From NCBI RefSeq assembly GCF_048564905.1, contig NW_027328872.1, forward strand, positions 434,001 through 498,000: DNA of 64,000 nt, read 5' to 3'. A model generated the notes under the pieces. The model did no database searches, had not been told where the DNA came from, and was given only the letters and a program-made list of their open reading frames with translations. The position numbers and the translations under genes are program-made. Below, one piece after another: positions 23,808 to 35,532 of the stretch; the first letter of the stretch is position 1, and each line of letters begins with the position of its first letter. Origin of the DNA: Vicugna pacos (taxonomy: Eukaryota > Chordata > Mammalia > Artiodactyla > Camelidae).

Positions 23808-24948
23808 CAGGACATGCATCTCTCCTTTCGCTTCAAACAGAGAGTCAAATAAGCTGATTCACTTAAGAGAGTGCTTCCAATCACCTATGATTTCCTGCTT
23901 CCCTCTCCAATCTTTAAGGTTTTGATGTCCTCCTTGCCTTCTTCTTGTTTCTTCTTTGCCACTCATGCTCTTCTTGCATTTCCAATAATGGTTTTCTTCT
24001 TTCCATTTCATCTTGCTGCTTTTCTATTCCGGGGAGTATTCTCAACCTTCCTTTTAGAAGAAGTTTTGAACTGCTGAATTCTTTTATGATTTGCCGGTGT
24101 GTGGATTGCTCTAGCTCTACCGTTATTAGAAATGGTGGTCATGTGGCATAGGCTACCCTAGGTGGCAGCATTTGGCCATTCAGGATATGGTCTGTGTCCT
24201 GGCACTCCTCCCTGTCCTGCAATATTGCTGCCGAGTTATAAGCTGAAACCCCTCTGGAGGTTCACTTGTGACTATGTTGTTTCCTCCAGGTGCATTTTAA
24301 CTCACTGTGATATTCGTGAACTTTGTTGATTGGAATCATACAGCTGCTTGTAGGTCTATTGGGATTCCACCTCCTTTGGATGCTGTGTAATTCCTGAATT
24401 CGCATAGATGATTTTTTCTTGGCTTTCAACAAGTTTCAGTCTGATATTTCTACAGATAAATTTTCAGACATATTTTATTTCTTTATCTCTTGCTTTTCCA
24501 TCTGGGACTCTTATGAATTCTAGTCTTTCATTCCCTGTCTTAACCCAGGATACAACAGCAATATTTTCATTGTTTTGCACTTGCTTTCCTATGTCTGAAT
24601 CTGACCGAGGGATTTCTGTTCCCCTGTCTTCACAGTCATTCACGCGTCCCTCTGCATTATCTAGTCTGCTAAGGACTGAATTTTAGCCCTGATATTATCA
24701 CATCCACTGAGTTTTCTGATATCTTTTGGCTCGTCTTTAGACTTTCTCTTCCCCTTTTCTGGTATTCTGCCTTTTGTGATTCTGAGACCCTTTTGTTCTT
24801 CAGTGTTTTCCTGACCTCTATTTTCAACACTTGGTCTGCATAGAGTTTTGAAGTCTAGTTGTTTGAAAGCTTATCTTTTGGGCCTTCAATATCTTTTGAA
24901 CTGAAAATGGTACTTCCTATTTCTTTTACTGTACTTCTTCATCTCTAC
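23808..24948 (-). mobile_element. LINE-1 ORF1-like segment, unit 5
   Basis: Type A version, matching unit 1 (G at 24099; T near 24532 and 24596). Confidence 0.5.
24155..24168 (+). promoter_or_regulatory. CTCF-core-like motif, unit 5
   Basis: Same 14 bases as unit 1. Confidence 0.45.
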
Positions 24949-27900
24949 TGGTCAGGTAATATCAGGTATATAATGTAGATTTTTAGGGCTATGTTAAGTG
25001 AAATGTTTAGACTCTTGTCTCTACGCAATTCCAAGGGATTTCTGTGAGGACAATTTCTCCTAGACATTGATGCCATATTCTCTTCCTGTGTGTGTTGTCT
25101 GGTATATCTCCAATTGCTGGTGTTGCATTTGTTGTGATGAACAACCCATACTATTTCGATTATCATAACTTCATTTTGATTACGCTTATCTCACAATTCT
25201 GAAAGTGCGCAGGACACGGCCTCCTGTTAAAATGAGGATTCTAAAGGTTCTCAGCTCTGCATTCTGCTCTATGTCATTTTGGAGTGTTTCCAAAACAGCA
25301 AACTGAGAGTGCGCTTGTGCTTTGTAGTGCCACGGGAATGTCCCAATGAAAGCAGTTCTTCCCAGAGCTTCTCTGTCTACTGAAACACCAGTGGAAGCAC
25401 ATCCATGGATGTCACAAATCAGGGCCTGCTGGAATGATCCCGCAGACCGACCTTGGTGTCCTCGCTGCCGTACCGTGCCGGTGCCATCCAAAATGTAGCA
25501 TCCGATTTTGGGAGATAGTGCTGAAGGAAATGCTTCCTCTTCTCACGCTGTGGACTTGGACCACTCTACCTTGTCCTATCATCCTTGTGGCACGGGTGCA
25601 CGAAGGCCACCACAGAGCTGTTGCGCATCCTGTGCCTCAAACCAAACCATAATCCCAGCCCAGGTTATGAATGTAGCAGATCCTAAGGCTTTTCATTCTG
25701 ATTTCAAACCCAAGGCCCCCTGGATCCCTCAGACCAGATGCACGATAGCTCTGATTCAGCCCCACACGTGCTCTATTGGCAAAATGCCCAATTGGTCCCT
25801 GGTCCTGCAGATGCACTGGGTGTGGCCATGGGACATATCGGTAATCTCAACCGCGTGACCAGTGTGGTTGATTTATCATTGGTACACTGTTCGGTTTGCT
25901 CTCTTGATTAGACCCACCACATCCCACAACGCACTCCAGATCCCTGAGACTCAGCGTATGCCATCAACCGTAGCCCTATACTTCACTTACCGATGCCCCT
26001 GCTAACTGTAAGTTGGCATCACGGATCTTGGTCTCAGAATCAACTGTGGGGATATTTTGCGCTGGTTTCTTTGAGTTCTGTCAGCCAAGCATCTGCTGTG
26101 CACTCTTGTAAATCTCAGCACATCACCTTCAATCTCATGTCTCCTGTCCGCTTGAGAGGGTGCGTCCAAGTTAAACAGGGTTTCACCCTTGTTGGTCAGA
26201 CCCTGCACTGGTTTCCATTCCCTGCTTTGCCTTCTCCTGCTTCCAGGTGTCCTGAGGCCTCATCCTGTCTTTGGAAGTAACAGACCTCTCTTCGGCAAGT
26301 GTCCTGTGCCAAAGGCTGGGTGAGTGGAGTTTTTCATTTCTCTGTACAAGGGAGCACGTGAGTGAAGGTTGCACTTCTTCTCTGCCAACTGGGCATCGAT
26401 GAATCAACACTATCCAGATACATTTCACAGAAATGTGATATTTGCTTAGCTCTTGGTTTCTATACAGCCGTGGTGGGAGGGGATGTCCAAAGAAAACTGT
26501 ATTGACATTGTGTTGATATCTCATTTGCAGTCTTTAAGAATTTTAACAGAATTCATTTCCATGTTTTGGGAGTTATACGAAAATGAAGTTATTTTTTGAA
26601 ACACACTAAATGGACATAGAAGCCAGACTTGTCAATTTTGGTAACATTATGTCAGCTCTACGGAAAACCTAGACAGATAGAATGCAAACTAGCAGTCCAA
26701 ACTATTAAAGGGGTCATGTCAGCTCTTTACGGTTGAAGCCTCCGAGACCAACAGGAACCATGAAATAACTATTGGAAACATGAAATAACCCCCAACCTAG
26801 GATACACTTGGGCATGTGGTGCCCTTTAGTCCTATTTGTCACCTACTGGCCAATGTTGGCATTTCAAGGGGTAACATCCCTCTCTAGGAAAATACAAGAG
26901 GAAACAAACCAAATATATACATTTAGGTTTGAATCCAAAAGCACCTAGAGGCATTATAGCTAGGAGAACCCTGCTGCAGTTATGCTTGTCTATGGAGAAC
27001 CAGGTGTTCTTCTATCAGTGATGAGAACAGTTAATCTTCCGATCATGTTGGGTAAAGCCATTTAACGCAACCAAGTCTGCACCCACATGATATAGTGCCC
27101 CCGGTGGCTTGACTCAAGTGAAAGACGATCCACATAAGCTGTGTCTTTAATGTCATTGGCGACTTTTACAGTACACTTCACTTTCTGACTTGTACTATTT
27201 ACCTATACTGTCTTGAAAAACTGAGGCCTAATACAGATTCAAGTTCAGTCAAAGATTCCCCTCACTTACCACACTCCCTTCACCCCAGGGAAGACATAAA
27301 CACAACATTTGCTGAATCTAGCGGAAGGCCATCGTTTCTAGGTGTGAGCTAAGTATTCAATTCCTATCTATTTCAGCCGAGACTATTTGACCTTTAAGGA
27401 GTTCACTGTTGTTCACAGAGTGTGAAGCTGGAGGAACTCTGATTCTAGGAGGGACTTGCCCTTCTCCTAATGGCTTCATTGCCGCTCAGGTACTGAACCT
27501 TCAAAATGGATGCGTGAGTGGAGGGGAGGGAAGGGCAAGTGCTTGCTAGCTAGGCCCAAACCTGGGAAAAGGCTTACCTGGGCTTGGTGAATTTTGGTCT
27601 GAATGGCTTGGGAAGGCCCCTTGGGACGTGTGGATTCTCACGACCTCTTCCAAGAACAGGAGCGTTTTGATCATCTCTGCCATCTCTTCTCTTGCACACG
27701 TCAGGGACCTTGGACCCGTTCTTGGAGAAGAGAATTGAGGAACTTCCTCAAGTCCACGTTGGCACTCCGTATGTTTCTGCCAGTATCAGCGAGGTTCAAT
27801 ATGTCTCCTGAATGTCTTTTGAGCCTGGTATCCTCTACAGCTGTCTCCACGCCAGTATTCTCCATTGAAGCAGAACATCTCTCATCCATGTGTTCGCATC

Positions 27901-29099
27901 TCTCCTCAATCCGTGCAGCCAGCTTTTCGGCCAGCTTCTCTTCGTGACTCCCCTAAAGTCGACTTCACCAGGACTGGGCAAGTCTGAAAGTACCTCGGAG
28001 CCTCACCAGTAAGATGATGACAGGCAGATCTTCCACTGTCTGCCCTTTCAGGTTCTGGAAACTGACCTGTGAACTCAGGTCTTTGGGCAGCAGAAGTATC
28101 TCGAACTTACACAGCTTCCCGGACCAAACACCTAAGCCAAGCTCCATAGAGGCCTGCAGCCCCTCCATCACACTGATCCACCCACAGAACTCGGCCCGGT
28201 TACCTAGGATCCAACAGCCACAACAAGCCTCGTGGAACAAACCAACATTCCACCTGGAATCCAACCGGTAACTGCCATCCCCAATGGCTGCTGCATCTTG
28301 TCAGTGTTGGGGGAGGGGCTGCATCCGACGAGAGGTTCCTAAAGTAAATGTGGTTCTGCCCACTAGCGTCCCATGGGCCTTTCTTCTTCCCTCTTTCCTT
28401 TTGTTCAGATCTGTATGCACAGTACCAATGGAGAGAAGTGTGTCCCTTTTCAGTTGAAGGTTTCACACGTCTTTAAACTTTCTAAGAGTTCACAGTACAC
28501 AGAGACCCAGTAAAGGAGACTTATGTTCCTATAATATCCGTACAACCGGAATACATATGCGTCGCATGATTTCTGCTGAAAAACCCACACTCTCAGGACA
28601 TGGATCTATTGGTTTCATGGGGGCTGAATTTCCAAGAAATGAAACCAACCCCAATGTGCACTTTACTGTCTGTCTCTTTTGCTCTTAGTACACTTTGGCA
28701 GAGCTACTTGCCTTTGTTATAGGCTTCTTACAATTCTTCTCTACGTAGCGGAGAATATGGCATTCCTTAATCCTGTTGGAAGACATACAAGACTACATCA
28801 CGGACTAGGAAACCATTGGATTCCAAATCGGCATTTGGGTGAGGTCACGATATGCTCTTATGAATCTATATTTACGAATATGAATGCACGCCTCTGATTT
28901 CCGAATACAAGTGTGCTGAGTACATGCAAGCCGCAATACTGGGTCGATGCGTGCTGAAAGATCCTTGACATCACCTTGAGAATTTTCTTTTGAATAATCA
29001 TGTTTCCCATGGTATATGTCAGCCAACCGTACCATTTTGGTGCATGTTTGTTGGTTTGATTCTTTGTTGGTCTGCTTCTCGCTTGTTTTGCAAACACGT

Positions 29100-30240
29100 C
29101 AGGACATGCATCTCTCCTTTCGCTTCAAACAGAGAGTCAAATAAGCTGATTCACTTAAGAGAGTGCTTCCAATCACCTATGATTTCCTGCTTCCCTCTCC
29201 AATCTTTAAGGTTTTGATGTCCTCCTTGCCTTCTTCTTGTTTCTTCTTTGCCACTCATGCTCTTCTTGCATTTCCAATAATGGTTTTCTTCTTTCCATTT
29301 CATCTTGCTGCTTTTCTATTCCGGGGAGTATTCTCAACCTTCCTTTTAGAAGAAGTTTTGAACTGCTGAATTCTTTTATGATTTTCCGGTCTGTGGATTG
29401 CTCTAGCTCTGCCGTTATAAGAAATGGTGGTCATGTGTCATAGGCTACCCTATGTGGCAGCCTTTGGCCATTCAGGATATGGTCTGTGTCCTGGCACTCC
29501 TCCCTGTCCTGCAATATTGCTGCCGAGTTATAAGCTGAAACCCCTCTGGAGGTTCCCTTGTGACTATGTTGTTTCCTCCAGGTGCATTTTAAATCACTGT
29601 GATATTCGTGAACTTTGTTGAATGGAATCATACAGCTGCTGGTAGGTCTATTGGGATTCCACCTCCTTTGGATGCTGTGTAATTTCTGAATTCGCATAGA
29701 TGATTTTTTCTTGGCTTTCAACAAGTTTCAGTCTGATATTTCTACAGATAAATTTTCAGACATATTTTATTTCTTTATCTCTTGCTTTTCCATCTGGGAC
29801 TCTTATGAATTCTAGTCTTTCATGCCCTGTCTTAACCCAGGATACAACAGCAATATTTTCATTGTTTTGCACTTGCTTTCCTATGTCCGAATCTGACCGA
29901 GGGATTTCTGTTCCCCTGTCTTCACAGTCATTCACGCGTCCCTCTGCATTATCTAGTCTGCTAAGGACTGAATTTTAGCCCTGATATTATCACATCCACT
30001 GAGTTTTCTGATATGTTTTGGCTCGTCTTTAGACTTTCTCTTCCCCTTTTCTGGTATTCTGCCTTTTGTGATTCTGAGACTCTTTTGTTCTTCAGTGTTT
30101 TCCTGACCTCCATTTTCAACACTTGGACTGCATAGCGTTTTGCCGTCTAGTTGTATGAAAGCTTATCTTTTGGGCCTTCAATATCTTTGGAACTGAAAAT
30201 GGTACTTCCTATTTCTTTTACTGTACTTCTTCATCTCTAC
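29100..30240 (-). mobile_element. LINE-1 ORF1-like segment, unit 6
   Basis: Type B version with two private transversions near 29419 and 29438. Confidence 0.5.
29447..29460 (+). promoter_or_regulatory. Altered CTCF-core-like motif, unit 6
   Basis: Carries the same core G to T change as unit 4 (29453). Confidence 0.35.
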
Positions 30241-33200
30241 TGGTCAGGTAATATCAGGTATCTAATGTAGATTTTTAGGGCTATGTTAAGTGAAAATTTT
30301 AGACTCTTGTCTCTACGCAATTCCAAGGGATTTCTGTGAGGACAATTTCTCCTAGACATTGATGCCATATTCTCTTCCTGTGTGTGTTGTCTGGTATATC
30401 TCCAATTGCTGGTGTTGCATTTGTTGTGATGAACAACCCATACTATTTCGATTAGCATAACTTCATTTTGATTACGCTTATCTCACAATTCTGAAAGTGC
30501 GCAGGACACGGCCTCTTGTGGAAATGAGGATTCTAAAGGTTCTCATCTCTGCATTCTGCTCTATGTCATTTTGGAGTGTTTCCAAAACAGCAAACTGAGA
30601 GTGCGCTTGTGCTTTGTAGTGCCACGGGAATGTCCCAATGAAAGCAGTTCTTCCCAGAGCTTCTCTGTCTACTGAAACACCAGTGGAAGCACATCCATGG
30701 ATGTCACACATCAGGGCCTGCTGGAATGATCCCGCAGACCGACCTTGGTGTCCTCGCTGCCGTACCGTGCCGGTGCCATCCAAAATGTAGCATCCGATTT
30801 TGGGAGATAGTGCTGAAGGAAATGCTTCCTCTTCTCACGCTGTGGACTTGGACCACTCTACCTTGTCCTATCATCCTTGTGGCACGTGTGCACGAAGGCC
30901 ACCACAGAGCTGTTGCGCATCCTGTGCCTCAAACCAAACCATAATCCCAGCCCAGGTTATGAATGTAGCAGATCCTAAGTCTTTTCATTCTGATTTCAAA
31001 CCCAAGGCCCCCTGGATCCCTCAGACCAGATGCACGATAGCTCTGATTCAGCCCCACACGTGCTCTATTGGCAAAATGCCCAATTGGTCCCTAGTCCTGC
31101 AGATGGACTGGGTGTGGCCATGGGACATATCGGTAATCTCAACCGCGTGACCAGTGTGGTTGATTTATCATTGGTACACTGTTCGGTTTGCTCTCTTGAT
31201 TAGACCCACCACATCCCACAATGCACTCCAGATCCCTGAGACTCAGCGTATGCCATCAACCGTAGCCCTATACCTCACTTACCGATGCCCCTGCTAACTG
31301 TAATTTGGCATCACGGATCTTGGTCTCAGAATCAACTGTGGGGATATTTTGCGCTGGTTTCTTTGAGTTCTGTCAGCCAAGCATCTGCTGTGCACTCTTG
31401 TAAATCTCAGCACATCACCTTCAATCTCATGCCTCCTGTCCGCTTGAGAGGGTGCGTCCAAGTTAAACAGGGTTTCACCCTTGTTGGTCAGACCCTGCAC
31501 TGGTTTCCATTCCCTGCTTTGCCTTCTCCTGCTTCCAGGTGTCCTGAGGCCTCATCCTGTCTTTGGAAGTAACAGACCTCTCTTCGGCAAGTGTCCTGTG
31601 CCAAAGGCTGGGTGAGTGGAGTTTTACATTTCTCTGTACAAGCGAGCGCGTGAGTGCAGGTTGCACTTCTTCTCTGCCAACTGGGCATCGATGAATTAAC
31701 ACTATCCAGATACATTTCACAGAAATGTGATATTTGCTTAGCTCTTGGTTTCTATACAGCCGTGGTGGGAGGGGTTGTCCAAAGAAACCTGTTTTGACAT
31801 TGTGTTGATATCTCATTTGCAGTCTTTAAGAATTTTAACAGAATTCATTTCCATGTTTTGGGAGTTATACGAAAATGAAGTTATTTTTTGAAACACACTA
31901 AATCGACCTAGAAGCCAGACTTGTCAATTTTGGTAACATTTTGTCAGCTCTACGGAAAACCTAGACAGATAGAATGCAAACTAGCAGTCCAAACTGTTAA
32001 AGGGTTCATGTCAGCTCTTTACGGTTGAAGCCTCCGAGACCAACAGGAACCATGAAATAACTATTGGAAACATGAAATAACCCCCAACCTTGGATACACT
32101 TGGGCATGTGGTGCCCTTTAGTCCTATTTGTCACCTACTGGCCAATGTTGGCATTTCAAGGGGTAACATCCCTCTCTAGGAAAATACAAGAGGAAACAAA
32201 CCAAATATATACATTTAGGTTTGAATCCAAAAGCACCTAGAGGCATTATAGCTAGGAGAACCCTGCTGCAGTTATGCTTGTCTATGGAGAACCAGGTGTT
32301 CTTCTATCAGTGATGAGAACAGTTAATCTTCCGATCATGTTGGGTAAAGCCATTTAACGCAACCAAGTCTGCACCCACATGATATAGTGCCCCCGGGGGC
32401 TTGACTCAAGTGAAAGACGATCCACATAAGCTGTGTCTTTAATGTCATTGGCGACTTTTACAGTACACTTCACTTTCTGACTTGTACTATTTACCTATAC
32501 TGTCTTGAAAAACTGAGGCCTAATACAGATTCAAGTTCAGTCAAAGATTCCCCTCACTTACCACACTCCCTTCACCCCAGGGAAGACATAAACACAACAT
32601 TTGCTGAATCTAGCGGAAGGCCATCGTTTCTAGGTGTGAGCTAAGTATTCAATTCCTATCTATTTCAGCCGAGACTATTTGACCTTTAAGGAGTTCACTG
32701 TTGTTCACAGAGTGTGAAGCTGGAGGAACTCTGATTCTAGGAGGGACTTGCCCTTCTCCTAATGGCTTCATTGCCGCTCAGGTACTGATCCTTCAAAATG
32801 GATGCGTGAGTGGAGGGGAGGGAAGGGCAAGTGCTTGCTCGCTAGGCCCAAACCTGGGAAAAGGCTTACCTGGGCTTGGTGAATTTTGGTCTGAATGGCT
32901 TGGGAAGGCCCCTTGGGACGTGTGGATTCTCACGACCTCTTCCAAGAACAGGAGCGTTTTGATCATCTCTGCCATCTCTTCTCTTGCACACGTCAGGGAC
33001 CTTGGACCCGTTCTTGGAGAAGAGAATTGAGGAACTTCCTCAAGTCCACGTTGGCACTCCGTATGTTTCTGCCAGTATCAGCGAGGTTCAATATGTCTCC
33101 TGAATGTCTTTTGAGCCTGGTATCCTCTACAGCTGTCTCCACGCCAGTATTCTCCATTGTAGCAGAACATCTCTCATCCATGTGTTCGCATCTCTCCTCA

Positions 33201-34391
33201 ATCCGTGCAGCCAGCTTTTCGGCCAGCTTCTCTTCGTGACTCCCCTAAAGTCGACTTCACCAGGACTGGGCAAGTCTGAAAGTACCTCGGAGCCTCACCA
33301 GTAAGCTGATGACAGGCAGATCTTCTACTGTCTGCCCTTTCAGGTTCTGGAAACTGACATGTGAACTCAGGTCTTTGGGCAGCAGAAGTATCTCGAACTT
33401 ACACAGCTTCCCGGACCAAACACCTAAGCCAAGCTCCACAGAGGCCTGCAGCCCCTCCATCACACTGATCCACCCACAGAACTCGGCCCGGTTACCTAGG
33501 ATCCAACAGCCACAACAAGCCTCGTGGAACACACCAACATTCCACCTGGAATCCAACCGGTAACTGCCATCCCCAATGGCTGCTGCATCTTGTCAGTGTT
33601 GGGGGAGGGGCTGCATCCGACGAGAGGTTCCTAAAGTAAATGTGGTTCTGCCCACTAGTGTCCCATGGGCCTTTCTTCTTCCCTCTTTCCTTTTGTTCAG
33701 ATCTGTATGCACAGTACCAATGGAGAGAAGTGTGTCCATTTTCAGTTGAAGGTTTCACACGTCTTTAAACTTTCTAAGAGTTCACAGTACACAGAGATCC
33801 AGTAAAGGAGACTTATGTTCCTATAATATCCGTACAACCGGAATACATATGCGTCGCATGATTTCTGCTGAAAAACCCACACTCTCAGGACATGGATCTA
33901 TTTGTTTCATGGGGGCTGAATTTCCAAGAAATGAAACCAACCCCAATGTGCACTTTACTGTCTGTCTCTTTTGCTCTTAGTACACTTTGGCAGAGCTACT
34001 TGCCTTTGTTATAGGCTTCTTACAATTCTTCTCTACGTAGCGTAGAATATGGCATTCCTTCATCCTGTTGGAAGACATACAAGACTACATCACGGACTAG
34101 GAATCCATTGGATTCCAAATCGGCATTTGGGTGAGGTCACGATATGCTCTTATGAATCTATATTTACGAATATGAATGCACGCCTCTGATTTCCGAATAC
34201 AAGTGTGCTGAGTACATGCAAGCCGCAATACTGGGTCGATGCGTGCTGAAAGATCCTTGACATCACCTTGAGAATTTTCTTTTGAATAATCATGTTTCCC
34301 ATGGTATATGTCAGCCAACCGTACCATTTTGGTGCATGTTTGTTGGTTTGATTCTTTGTTGGTCAGCTTCTCGCTTGTTTTGCAAACACGT

Positions 34392-35532
34392 CAGGACATG
34401 CATCTCTCCTTTCGCTTCAAACAGAGAGTCAAATAAGCTGATTCACTTAAGAGAGTGCTTCCAATCACCTATGATTTCCTGCTTCCCTCTCCAATCTTTA
34501 AGGTTTTGATGTCCTCCTTGCCTTCTTCTTGTTTCTTCTTTGCCACTCATGCTCTTCTTGCATTTCCAATAATGGTTTTCTTCTTTCCATTTCATCTTGC
34601 TGCTTTTCTATTCCGGGGAGTATTCTCAACCTTCCTTTTAGAAGAAGTTTTGAACTGCTGAATTCTTTTATGATTTGCCGGTGTGTGGATTGCTCTAGCT
34701 CTACCGTTATTAGAAATGGTGGTCATGTGGCATAGGCTACCCTAGGTGGCAGCATTTGGCCATTCAGGATATGGTCTGTGTCCTGGCACTCCTCCCTGTC
34801 CTGCAATATTGCTGCCGAGTTATAAGCTGAAACCCCTCTGGAGGTTCACTTGTGACTATGTTGTTTCCTCCAGGTGCATTTTAACTCACTGTGATATTCG
34901 TGAACTTTGTTGATTGGAATCATACAGCTGCTTGTAGGTCTATTGGGATTCCACCTCCTTTGGATGCTGTGTAATTCCTGAATTCGCATAGATGATTTTT
35001 TCTTGGCTTTCAACAAGTTTCAGTCTGATATTTCCACAGATAAATTTTCAGACATATTTTATTTCTTTATCTCTTGCTTTTCCATCTGGGACTCTTATGA
35101 ATTCTAGTCTTTCATTCCCTGTCTTAACCCAGGATACAACAGCAATATTTTCATTGTTTTGCACTTGCTTTCCTATGTCTGAATCTGACCGAGGGATTTC
35201 TGTTCCCCTGTCTTCACAGTCATTCACGCGTCCCTCTGCATTATCTAGTCTGCTAAGGACTGAATTTTAGCCCTGATATTATCACATCCACTGAGTTTTC
35301 TGATATCTTTTGGCTCGTCTTTAGACTTTCTCTTCCCCTTTTCTGGTATTCTGCCTTTTGTGATTCTGAGACCCTTTTGTTCTTCAGTGTTTTCCTGACC
35401 TCTATTTTCAACACTTGGTCTGCATAGAGTTTTGAAGTCTAGTTGTTTGAAAGCTTATCTTTTGGGCCTTCAATATCTTTTGAACTGAAAATGGTACTTC
35501 CTATTTCTTTTACTGTACTTCTTCATCTCTAC
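34392..35532 (-). mobile_element. LINE-1 ORF1-like segment, unit 7
   Basis: Type A version, except for a C near 35034 otherwise seen in unit 4. Confidence 0.5.
34739..34752 (+). promoter_or_regulatory. CTCF-core-like motif, unit 7
   Basis: Same 14 bases as unit 1. Confidence 0.45.

Larger units (their letters stand above)
21169..26460 (+). repeat. Repeat unit 5, mosaic type A with D-like tail
   Basis: The unit follows type A (as units 1 and 7) up to at least 25,688. From 25,856 it follows the tail of unit 3: the same TGA that shortens the long open frame, the same T at the start of the next open frame's changed codon, and the same altered bases near 26,349 and 26,354. The changeover is inferred to be a recombination or conversion junction. 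Confidence 0.95.
26461..31752 (+). repeat. Repeat unit 6, type B
   Basis: This is a near copy of unit 4, 10,584 bases downstream. Private changes, all transversions, lie near 26649, 27869, 29419 and 29438. It retains the type B changes in the CTCF-like core and in the GC palindrome. Confidence 0.97.
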
